A stretch of DNA of 5,158 nucleotides. It comes from Chloroflexota bacterium. GTDB taxonomy: Bacteria > Chloroflexota > Anaerolineae > Aggregatilineales > Phototrophicaceae. Below are positions 1 through 5,158 of the stretch, in pieces. Under the pieces are notes generated by a model. It ran no database searches, had not been told where the DNA came from, and saw only the letters and a program-made list of their open reading frames with translations. Position 1 is the first letter of the stretch; every line of letters starts with the position of its first letter. Location: contig JAEVZT010000338.1 of NCBI GenBank assembly GCA_023392115.1, forward strand, positions 1 to 5,158, written 5' to 3'. The translations under genes were made by a program, and so were the position numbers.

Positions 1-83
1 GGTTCGTAAAGCACTTTGCCTAAGAAGCTGTAGGCGAGGTGATGGGCAATAAACTGATCGGCGCAGGGTAACGTTGCCTGCAT
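1..83 (-). CDS. N-terminus of a protein resembling TorD-type molybdoenzyme chaperones (partial)
   Basis: An open frame begins with ATG at 83 and runs off the left edge, giving 28 residues that start MQATLPCADQF and end AYSFLGKVLYEP. The start is well supported: a near-perfect GGAGG Shine-Dalgarno (complement of 91-95) lies 7 nt upstream. The gene follows the response regulator 44 bp downstream on the same strand, so the two are probably co-transcribed. The helix-like segment ending in FLGKVLYEP is reminiscent of the first helix of TorD/DmsD-family cytoplasmic chaperones (pattern YxFLxxxFxEP), which load molybdopterin enzymes with cofactor. A chaperone would fit moaA nearby. This is an inference from a short fragment. 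It could equally be an unrelated all-helical protein. That it is a real gene is much surer than what it does. Confidence 0.6.
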   Translation of the reverse strand, partial: MQATLPCADQFIAHHLAYSFLGKVLYE

Positions 84-89
84 ACTAGA

Positions 90-98
90 CCCTCCTCT
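90..98 (-). promoter_or_regulatory. Strong Shine-Dalgarno for the left-edge gene
   Basis: On the minus strand the sequence reads AGAGGAGGG. It is complementary to the 16S rRNA 3' end over the full GGAGG core and is spaced 7 nt from the ATG at 83. It is the best ribosome binding site in the window, supports the chosen start, and suggests the downstream gene is translated independently of the response regulator. Confidence 0.75.
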
Positions 99-102
99 TT
101 TG

Positions 103-117
103 GCGAACGGCGTTCGC
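103..117. repeat. 15-bp perfect inverted repeat between two co-directional genes
   Basis: GCGAACG-G-CGTTCGC has 7-bp arms around a single base. It lies between the response regulator stop (128) and the SD of the next gene. As RNA it could form a 6-bp stem with a 3-nt loop, but on the minus strand it is followed by CAAAAGAGGAGG, not by a U-run. It therefore does not look like an intrinsic terminator. It may be an intercistronic stabilising hairpin or a dimeric-protein operator; the sequence does not decide. Confidence 0.5.
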
Positions 118-127
118 GTGATGCTGC

Positions 128-805
128 TCAGTCGATGCCGAGTGATGACTCGCCTGCCGGTCGCGGGACAAGCCCACAGCGGACGGCGTAGGTCGCCGCC
201 TGCGTCCGGTTGTCGAGGCGCAGCTTGTCGAGAATGTTGCGCAAGTGAACTTTGACTGTGTTGATCGAGATTGTCAGCATGTCGGCGATCTGCGGGTTGC
301 TTGCGCCCTGCGCGACGAGGCGCAGGACTTCCACCTCGCGCTCGGTCAGCGGTTCTTCGCCGAGTGTTTCGTGCGTTGGGGCGGCAACGTACTTGAACAG
401 CCGCGCGCCAACCGCGCGCGTGACAACCGCTTCGCCGCGCTCGACGCCAATCAACAATTCGAACAAGTCTTCGGCGTCCAAGTCTTTGAGCAGGTAGCCC
501 GCCGCGCCAAGCTGGATCGCTTGATAGAGATGCTCGTCGGTTTCAGAGGCGGTCAAGATGACGACCGCGACATCGTCATAACGCTCGCGGATGCAGGCTG
601 TCGCTTCCAAGCCGTTGCCGTCCGGCATCTGGATGTCCATCAGGACGACGTCGGGGTGTAGAAGTTCGGTCAGGCGGACGGCTTCGCGCCCGCTTGATGC
701 TTCGCCGACGACGGTCACCAGTTCGGGATGCGTACGCATTAACCCGATCAATCCTTGGCGGAACAGCCGGTGATCGTCGGCTACGAGCACTCTCAAAGGC
801 AGCAT
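128..805 (-). CDS. NarL/LuxR-family two-component response regulator
   Basis: A 225-residue cytoplasmic DNA-binding response regulator of the NarL/FixJ class. Residues 5-120 form the receiver domain: acidic pair D10-D11 (VADDH), phospho-acceptor D57 (VVLMD-IQMPDG), switch T85 (VVILTAS) and conserved K107 (GYLLKD). Residues 151-215 are a LuxR/GerE helix-turn-helix (LTEREVEVLRLVAQGASNPQ, then recognition helix region SINTVKVHLRNILDKL). Length and all key residues are normal, so it should be phosphorylated by a sensor histidine kinase and bind DNA as a dimer. The start at 805 is supported by GGAG (complement of 813-816) 7 nt upstream. No kinase gene is adjacent on the upstream side (moaA lies there). 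A kinase could be beyond the left edge or elsewhere. It heads a probable operon with the left-edge gene. A Fur-box-like site lies about 165 bp upstream. The target genes cannot be told from sequence. Confidence 0.95.
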   Translation of the reverse strand: MLPLRVLVADDHRLFRQGLIGLMRTHPELVTVVGEASSGREAVRLTELLHPDVVLMDIQMPDGNGLEATACIRERYDDVAVVILTASETDEHLYQAIQLGAAGYLLKDLDAEDLFELLIGVERGEAVVTRAVGARLFKYVAAPTHETLGEEPLTEREVEVLRLVAQGASNPQIADMLTISINTVKVHLRNILDKLRLDNRTQAATYAVRCGLVPRPAGESSLGID

Positions 806-969
806 AACATCACTCCAGAATCCGTACCGTCAAGCGTGTGCAGTCGCCCGGCACAGATCGTCCAGACGCGTACACTCGACCTGATACTCGAAACAGCAGT
901 TGCCGAAATATCCACAAAATTAGATAGCCGCATATGAACCAATGATAGTGGCGACGACCGGAGAAGGCA

Positions 970-988
970 GGTAATGATAATCATCTTC
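970..988. promoter_or_regulatory. Fur-box-like sequence upstream of the response regulator
   Basis: GGTAATGATAATCATCTTC matches 16 of 19 positions of the classical consensus GATAATGATAATCATTATC, including an unbroken 13-base core (TAATGATAATCAT, 972-984). It can be read as two overlapping 7-1-7 units, the usual way Fur dimers pack on such sites. It lies in the 243-bp spacer between moaA's 3' end and the response regulator start (805), so the gene it could control is the regulator and its downstream partner. I found no convincing -35/-10 pair near it on the minus strand. TCTAAT (complement of 919-924) is a possible -10 with a weak -35. A Fur-family gene is present at 3629, which makes the match more meaningful, but binding is inferred. 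Confidence 0.55.
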
Positions 989-1014
989 CTGCTGCGATGA
1001 TCTTCCTTGTCGTT

Positions 1015-1042
1015 CCGGTGTAGGGGGGTGAAAAGACACCGG
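1015..1042 (-). repeat. Distal hairpin downstream of moaA, overlapping the first
   Basis: Inverted repeat CCGGTGT (1015-1021) / ACACCGG (1036-1042) with a 14-nt loop. The loop carries CTTTTC and a C-run on the minus strand. Its arm 1036-1042 shares bases 1040-1042 with the terminator-like hairpin at 1040-1058, so the two stems cannot both form completely. No U-run follows this stem on the minus strand. It may protect the 3' end of the moaA transcript or be a competing fold. Confidence 0.45.
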
Positions 1043-1048
1043 CGGCAG

Positions 1049-1058
<10 letters not shown>
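1030..1058 (-). terminator. Probable intrinsic terminator of moaA
   Basis: Read on the minus strand, CGGCGGC-TAGCT-GCCGCCG (complement of 1040-1058) is a 7-bp GC-only stem with a 5-nt loop, followed by GTGTCTTTTC. The stem starts inside the moaA Gly-Gly codons and the TAG stop codon lies in the loop. The U-tract is interrupted and starts a few bases after the stem, so termination may be partial, with read-through possible to the response regulator 243 bp downstream. Confidence 0.5.
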
Positions 1059-2059
<1,001 letters not shown>

Positions 2060-2114
2060 GTCGATGTTCCTGCTGGCTCATCCATCAAATACAGTGAAAC
2101 GCGTGATTGCAAAC

Positions 2115-2143
2115 ACTCTAACGGCGATTGTGACGTGTGTCAA
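2115..2143 (-). promoter_or_regulatory. Sigma70-type promoter of moaA
   Basis: On the minus strand a perfect -35 TTGACA (complement of 2138-2143) is followed after 17 bp by TAGAGT (complement of 2115-2120), 4 of 6 with TATAAT. Predicted transcription start is near 2107, giving a leader of about 48 nt. That is too short for a molybdenum cofactor riboswitch. The -35 lies inside a TGTGA-N6-TCA sequence (2129-2142) resembling a Crp/Fnr-family site. Confidence 0.6.
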
Positions 2144-2193
2144 TCTGATGGTTGTCATCAATCGACTGTGCCGTATGGGTACGAGTGTGGTCG

Positions 2194-2202
2194 TGCTACA
2201 AT
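2194..2202 (+). promoter_or_regulatory. Extended -10 promoter of the ankyrin gene
   Basis: TGC-TACAAT is an extended -10 element (TGn plus 5 of 6 with TATAAT). No good -35 lies 17 bp upstream, which extended -10 promoters tolerate. Predicted start is about 2209, with a leader of about 52 nt before the ATG at 2261. It lies back to back with the moaA promoter. Confidence 0.45.
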
Positions 2203-2249
2203 GGCGGAGGCGACCCACAGAGGGGATCGCCGCCACGCGCCGCAACACA

Positions 2250-2256
2250 GGGGGAG
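2250..2256 (+). promoter_or_regulatory. Ribosome binding site deciding the ankyrin gene start
   Basis: GGGGGAG lies 4 nt before ATG 2261. The in-frame upstream ATGs at 2135 and 2201 have no comparable site, so this element fixes the 160-residue form. Confidence 0.7.
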
Positions 2257-2260
2257 ACTT

Positions 2261-2743
2261 ATGACGACGTTGATGAGAGCAGTCAAGGATCATGACGCCG
2301 CGCAGGTCAGGCAGTTAATTGCGCAGGGCGTCGACGTGAACGAACTGGATGCCGGCGGCGACGCGCCGTTGATCATCGCCGCCTATAACGGGTACAGCGA
2401 GATCGTCAAGCTGCTGTTGGATGCCGGCGCTGATGTTGGCGCGCTTGATCCGGGCATGAAGGCGACGGCGCTCCATGCCGCCTCATATGCCGGGCATGCC
2501 GAGGCGGCGAAGCTGTTGATCGAGGGTGGTATCGACATAGACAAGCAGGGTCCATACAACGGCTACACCGCGCTCCACGATGCCGTCTGGCAGAACAATG
2601 TTGATGTGGCGCGCGTGCTGATCGACGCTGGCGCGAACCTCAGTATCAAGTCGAATTCCGGGCAGACGCCGCTTGAATTCGCTCGATCAAGACGCCACAA
2701 TGAGATCGCGGCGCTGATCGAGCGCAAGCTGAACGTGAAGTAA
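2261..2743 (+). CDS. Ankyrin repeat protein, five repeats
   Basis: A 160-residue protein made almost wholly of ankyrin repeats. Repeats are at about 1-33 (degenerate cap), 34-66 (APLIIAAYNGYSEIVKLLLD), 67-100 (TALHAASYAGHAEAAKLLIE), 101-133 (TALHDAVWQNNVDVARVLID) and 134-160 (TPLEFARSRRHNEIAALIE, shortened cap). The hallmark TALHxA, GxxE/DxxKLLL and DAGAD/N motifs are present. Such proteins are binding scaffolds without catalytic activity, and the partner cannot be read from sequence. There is no signal peptide or membrane segment, so it should be cytosolic. ATG 2261 is chosen because GGGGGAG (2250-2256) is 4 nt upstream and the repeat fold begins at once. The frame is open back to an ATG at 2135, but those 42 extra residues are non-repeat and would start upstream of the predicted promoter. 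It converges with the esterase, 6 bp between stop codons. Single gene, no obvious operon partner. Confidence 0.93.
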   Translation: MTTLMRAVKDHDAAQVRQLIAQGVDVNELDAGGDAPLIIAAYNGYSEIVKLLLDAGADVGALDPGMKATALHAASYAGHAEAAKLLIEGGIDIDKQGPYNGYTALHDAVWQNNVDVARVLIDAGANLSIKSNSGQTPLEFARSRRHNEIAALIERKLNVK

Positions 2744-2749
2744 GCGCGG

Positions 2750-3406
2750 CTACTCTCGTCGGTGCTCGACAAACCAATCGTACAATTCGGGATTGGCGTA
2801 AGTCTGCGTCCACGAGTCGTGCCCGCAAACCGGGTAGACGGTGAAGCGCACTTCCGCCTTGCTGATCGGCTGCAGCGCGTCGATCAACTGCTGCTGTTCG
2901 GAAATCGGCACGACCGGATCATCAGCGCCGTGAAACGCCCACACCGGCGTGTGGATCAAGCGCTCCACCCGCTCTGGAAAGCCATTCATCCACGACGCGC
3001 CGCCGCAGATCGGGGCGATCGCGGCGAAAGTTTCGGGGCGCTCCGCCGCCAAGTGCCAAGTGCCGTAGCCGCCCATGCTCAAGCCGGTGAGGTAGACCCG
3101 CGACGGGTCGACATCTTCGCGCTTGAGCACATCGTCGACCATTGCTTCGAGGGCGTCGGTGATCATAACCCATGACGTGTCGCCGGGACACTGCGGGCTG
3201 ACGGTGATGAACGGGAAGTCGGGATTCTCGTCGACGATGCGTGGAATGCCGTGAACCTTAATCTTGTCAAGGTCGCTGCCGCGCTCGCCGCGCCCGTGCA
3301 GAAAGATGATCACGGGATGTTTGCCCTTGCCTTCGGGAACGTGCAGCAGATAGTCGAGCTGAACATGGCGGGTGAACGGACGGTCAACAGTGTGTTTCTC
3401 TTGCAT
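2750..3406 (-). CDS. Alpha/beta hydrolase, dienelactone hydrolase / PHB depolymerase-like esterase
   Basis: A 218-residue serine hydrolase of the alpha/beta fold, closest in pattern to small 'predicted peptidase / phospholipase-carboxylesterase' proteins. The oxyanion strand is VIIFLHGRGERG (32-43). The nucleophile elbow is GLSMGGYGTW with S110. The acid is D163 in HGADDPVVP. The catalytic His is H196 in CGHDSW. The triad is complete and correctly ordered, so an active hydrolase of esters (or possibly small peptides) is expected; the substrate is unknown. No signal sequence is present, unlike secreted PHB depolymerases, so it should act in the cytoplasm. The length is compact, with no lid or carbohydrate-binding extension. 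The ATG at 3406 is preceded by an AGGGAA purine stretch about 8 nt upstream. It is transcribed divergently from the fur-family/feo operon across a 222-bp spacer and converges with the ankyrin gene. Its biological link to either is not evident. Confidence 0.9.
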   Translation of the reverse strand: MQEKHTVDRPFTRHVQLDYLLHVPEGKGKHPVIIFLHGRGERGSDLDKIKVHGIPRIVDENPDFPFITVSPQCPGDTSWVMITDALEAMVDDVLKREDVDPSRVYLTGLSMGGYGTWHLAAERPETFAAIAPICGGASWMNGFPERVERLIHTPVWAFHGADDPVVPISEQQQLIDALQPISKAEVRFTVYPVCGHDSWTQTYANPELYDWFVEHRRE

Positions 3407-3475
3407 AAGTTGTTCCCTGTTTTTATCTCTAGTTAAAATCGGCTTGAACCCCTTTTAAAGCGATATTCTCGCCGC

Positions 3476-3558
3476 GTGATCACACTTTTCCAGTGAGTGA
3501 AACGTGAACTTCACCTGTCCAAAGTGACGTGCGGCGTCATTCCGGCGATGATCGTCAC
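3476..3558. promoter_or_regulatory. Cluster of GTGA/TCAC half-sites in the esterase/fur divergent spacer
   Basis: This part of the 222-bp divergent intergenic region (3407-3628) holds GTGATCAC (3476-3483), GTGA at 3493 and 3497, the palindrome GTGAA-C-TTCAC (3504-3514), TGACG/CGTCA (3525-3529 and 3535-3539) and TCAC at 3555. That is eight GTGA/TCAC tetramers in 83 bp, where less than one is expected by chance in random sequence. This may be a multi-site operator for a dimeric regulator of one or both divergent units. The protein is unknown, and no clear sigma70 promoter for the esterase was found alongside it. Confidence 0.35.
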
Positions 3559-3597
3559 TCCTGCCGCGCCCCTCGCGTAGATTAGACTCATCCTAGT

Positions 3598-3612
3598 TGC
3601 GAATCATTTGCA
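3598..3612. promoter_or_regulatory. 7-1-7 Fur-family operator-like repeat before the fur-family gene
   Basis: TGCGAATCATTTGCA is an inverted repeat with 7-bp arms around one base, 5 of 7 pairs matching. It agrees at 10 of 14 positions with the Fur 7-1-7 consensus TGATAAT-n-ATTATCA, keeping the AAT-n-ATT centre typical of Fur/Zur/PerR operators. It ends 16 bp before the start codon. A weak -10 (TAGATT, 3578-3583) lies just upstream, so a bound repressor would cover the transcription start. This suggests autoregulation of the regulator-feoA-feoB operon. The outer arms differ from the classical box, which could mean an altered specificity. Confidence 0.45.
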
Positions 3613-3628
3613 GTAGGGTGAGGGTGAT

Positions 3629-4087
3629 ATGTCGTTTGCGGAGAAGGCGAGCGAGGTAATACGCGCGACCGGTGGCAGGATGACGGCACAGCGGCAGTTG
3701 ATCATCGACCTGCTGGCGCTGACCGGCGGCGACGGCATGGACGCCGAAATCCTGTACGAACGCGCTCGGGCGCAGAATGACCGAATCAATCTTGCGACCG
3801 TCTACCGCACGCTCGTGACGCTCGAAAGCGCCGGACTAATCCGCCACCAGTATACATCACCTGATCACACCCGCAAATCCTATACGCTTGCGCTCGAAAC
3901 CTATCACTTCACCTGCCGCAACTGCCGCCGCATCATCCCGTTCACTTCCGACTTGATCAAGACGTTGAAGCGGCAGCTTGAAGACGAACTGGGGATCAAG
4001 GCGCTGCATGCGTGTGTGTGCGTTGAAGGGCTGTGTCCCGACTGCCAGTCGAATAAACCATTACAGGCGAAAGAGGAAACCGAATGA
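3629..4087 (+). CDS. Fur-family metal-responsive transcriptional regulator
   Basis: A 152-residue Fur-superfamily repressor heading an operon with feoA and feoB. The N-terminal winged helix (about 1-75) shows GGRMTAQRQLIIDLL and the recognition helix NLATVYRTLVTLESAGLI. The C-terminal dimerisation domain (80-142) keeps two CxxC pairs, C96/C99 (HFTCRNC) and C136/C139 (GLCPDC), for the structural zinc. Odd points: by hand alignment the usual HHDH motif is ETYH (90-93), so the H87 and D89 ligands of E. coli Fur become E90 and Y92. E81, E101 and E108 become S84, P104 and K111. The first histidine in the protein is H73, so the H33 ligand is absent. Two extra cysteines (C129, C131) follow H127. The sensory site may thus be remodelled. 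The start has GAGGG 4 nt upstream (3620-3624). It probably senses iron given feoAB, but another metal or redox cue is possible. Confidence 0.92.
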   Translation: MSFAEKASEVIRATGGRMTAQRQLIIDLLALTGGDGMDAEILYERARAQNDRINLATVYRTLVTLESAGLIRHQYTSPDHTRKSYTLALETYHFTCRNCRRIIPFTSDLIKTLKRQLEDELGIKALHACVCVEGLCPDCQSNKPLQAKEETE

Positions 4088-4335
4088 CGCTTCAACCGAC
4101 GCTCGATCAACTCGTTCCCGGTCAGAAAGCGAAAGTACGTAAGGTCGGCGGGGCAGGTGCTGTTCGTCGCCGCCTGATGGATATGGGGCTGACCAGCGGG
4201 GTCGAGATCGAACTGTTGAAAGCGGCGCCGCTTGGCGACCCGCTTGAATACCGCCTGCGCGGCTTTCACCTGTCGCTGCGGAAAGCTGAAGCCCGCGAAA
4301 TTCAAGTCGAGTTTCAACCGGGCAAGCAGAACTAA
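4084..4335 (+). CDS. feoA: Ferrous iron transport protein FeoA
   Basis: An 83-residue cytoplasmic SH3-like protein that partners FeoB in ferrous iron import and is needed for its activity. Diagnostic sequence: the family's RRRLMDMGLTSGVEIELL (28-45), then APLGDPLEYRLRGFHLSLRKAEAREI (48-73), which closes the barrel. Length is normal for stand-alone FeoA (75-85 residues). Its ATG overlaps the stop of the regulator gene (ATGA, 4084-4087), indicating translational coupling. A GAGG (4073-4076) 7 nt upstream, inside the regulator coding region, supports this start. feoB follows 46 bp downstream. Confidence 0.95.
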   Translation: MTLQPTLDQLVPGQKAKVRKVGGAGAVRRRLMDMGLTSGVEIELLKAAPLGDPLEYRLRGFHLSLRKAEAREIQVEFQPGKQN

Positions 4336-4371
4336 GTAGGTGTCCTCGATGACGCCGGCATCCGAAAGTGT

Positions 4372-4380
4372 GAGGAGAGG
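4372..4380 (+). promoter_or_regulatory. Ribosome binding site favouring feoB start 4382
   Basis: GAGGAGAGG offers GAGG with 6-nt spacing to ATG 4382 and a second GAGG too close to be used. The competing ATG at 4349 has only AGGTG (4338-4342) 6 nt away. Initiation at the upstream codon would translate through this site. Confidence 0.6.
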
Positions 4381-4381
4381 T

Positions 4382-5158
4382 ATGGCAGCACAAACGACCG
4401 TGGTCGCGCTGGCTGGAAATCCCAATGTTGGCAAGAGCACGATTTTCAACGCGCTGACCGGCGCGCGGCAGCACGTCGGCAACTGGCCCGGCAAGACGGT
4501 TGAAAAGAAAGAGGGCTGGGCGACGATAGCGGGGCATGACGTGATGCTCGTCGATCTGCCGGGAACGTACAGTCTTGCCGCCTATTCGGTCGAGGAAATC
4601 ATTGCCCGCGACTTCCTCGTCCACGAGCATCCGGCGATCGTCGTCGCGGTCGTGGACGCTTCCAACCTTGAGCGCAACCTGTACCTCGTGTGTCAGCTGA
4701 TGGAACTCGGTAAGCCGGTCGTCATCGCGCTCAATATGAGCGACAGCGCCCGCCGCTTGGGCATGACGATCAATACCGATCAGCTCTCACAGGAATTTGG
4801 CTGCATTCCGGTTGTCGAAATGGTCGGCAGCCAGCGAATTGGCATCGACGCGCTAAAGAGCGCGATCACGCGGGCGAAGGCGATGACGCCCGCCGCCTGC
4901 AACCTGATCGCCTTTTCCGAACCGCTGGAAGCCGCGATCAACACGCTGCAAGCGCAGATTGCCGAAGTGCCGGCGCTGAGCATCTACCCATCGCGCTGGT
5001 TAGCGCAGAAGCTGCTCGAAACCGATGGCGACATCGAGGCGCGCGTCGAGAAAGCCGGCGCGTCCGGTTTGATCCAGACCGCCCGCGCGATGATCGAAAG
5101 CATCACCGAAGCGCTTGACGATGACCCGGAAACCCTGATCACCGACCAGCGTTACCAG
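4382..5158 (+). CDS. feoB: Ferrous iron transporter FeoB, N-terminal part (cut by window end)
   Basis: The first 259 residues of the inner-membrane Fe(II) permease FeoB. Residues 1-165 are the cytosolic G domain: G1 GNPNVGKS (12-19), G2 T39 in [15 protein letters not shown]3 DLPG (58-61), G4 NMSD (118-121). The G5 loop is [12 protein letters not shown] rather than the common V-P-x-S-A form. Residues from about 170 are the helical GDI-like domain. The fragment ends at ITDQRYQ, where FeoB proteins pass toward the membrane domain, so no transmembrane helix is yet visible. The reading frame is open to the last base. The start at 4382 is chosen for the GAGGAGAGG purine run (4372-4380) just upstream and because the P-loop then begins at residue 12. 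An in-frame ATG at 4349 with a weaker AGGTG would add 11 residues. It is third in the operon with the Fur-family gene and feoA. Confidence 0.96.
   Translation, partial: MAAQTTVVALAGNPNVGKSTIFNALTGARQHVGNWPGKTVEKKEGWATIAGHDVMLVDLPGTYSLAAYSVEEIIARDFLVHEHPAIVVAVVDASNLERNLYLVCQLMELGKPVVIALNMSDSARRLGMTINTDQLSQEFGCIPVVEMVGSQRIGIDALKSAITRAKAMTPAACNLIAFSEPLEAAINTLQAQIAEVPALSIYPSRWLAQKLLETDGDIEARVEKAGASGLIQTARAMIESITEALDDDPETLITDQRYQ

Noticed and set aside
245..661. 138-codon plus-strand open frame opposite the response regulator
   Set aside because: It lies wholly antisense to a gene with every expected response regulator residue; the translation has no recognisable fold and no good SD. Long antisense frames are common in GC-rich coding DNA.
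793..984. 63-codon minus-strand frame starting inside the Fur-like box and overlapping the response regulator start
   Set aside because: AGGA lies only about 2 nt from its ATG, it overlaps the regulator in another frame, and it has no recognisable protein features. A leader peptide cannot be excluded but is not supported.
2060..2114. Molybdenum cofactor riboswitch in the moaA leader
   Set aside because: The predicted leader is only about 48 nt, much too short for that aptamer, and shows no long-stem structure.
2135..2260. 42-residue N-terminal extension of the ankyrin protein
   Set aside because: The upstream ATG has no SD, precedes the predicted promoter and adds non-repeat sequence, whereas ATG 2261 has GGGGGAG at the right spacing.
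2261..3406. Ankyrin protein plus esterase as a two-gene defence or toxin module
   Set aside because: The genes converge rather than form an operon, have no export or toxin features, and both families are common housekeeping or scaffold types; nothing supports a joint system.
3904..4630. Two long minus-strand frames opposite the regulator, feoA and feoB
   Set aside because: They span three confidently identified genes and their spacer with no family resemblance; shadow frames.

Overview
The window is a GC-rich (high 50s % by eye) bacterial chromosomal segment. It holds six complete genes and two genes cut by the window edges. No mobile element, tRNA, rRNA or CRISPR array was seen. The style of the proteins ([13 protein letters not shown] FeoB, stand-alone MoaA, small ankyrin protein) fits an environmental Gram-variable lineage such as Chloroflexota, but this is a low-confidence guess made without a database search.

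Left part (1-2059, all minus strand): moaA (radical SAM GTP 3',8-cyclase of molybdenum cofactor synthesis) has its own recognisable sigma70-type promoter at 2115-2143 and a hairpin at its stop codon. About 240 bp downstream lies a NarL/LuxR-type response regulator. It is followed after 44 bp by the first 28 residues of another gene with a very strong ribosome binding site; its N-terminus resembles TorD-type molybdoenzyme chaperones. The spacer between moaA and the regulator carries a 16/19 match to the classical Fur box (970-988).

Middle (2194-3406): a five-repeat ankyrin protein on the plus strand, with an extended -10 promoter and strong SD, converges with only 6 bp of separation on a minus-strand cytoplasmic serine esterase of the dienelactone hydrolase/PHB-depolymerase-like type.

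Right part (3407-5158, plus strand): a ferrous iron uptake operon, fur-family regulator - feoA - feoB (N-terminal 259 residues; cut by the window end). The regulator and feoA overlap by 4 bp (ATGA). A 15-bp 7-1-7 Fur-type inverted repeat sits 16 bp before the regulator's start, suggesting autoregulation. The spacer shared with the divergent esterase is dense in GTGA/TCAC half-sites.

Together, the window suggests a local iron circuit: a Fur-family repressor with feoAB, its own operator, and a second Fur-like box about 2.6 kb away in front of the response regulator/putative chaperone genes. The regulator itself is odd, because most of the canonical Fur regulatory metal ligands appear replaced while the structural-zinc cysteines are kept. 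None of the genes is of an unknown class. The interesting content is regulatory.
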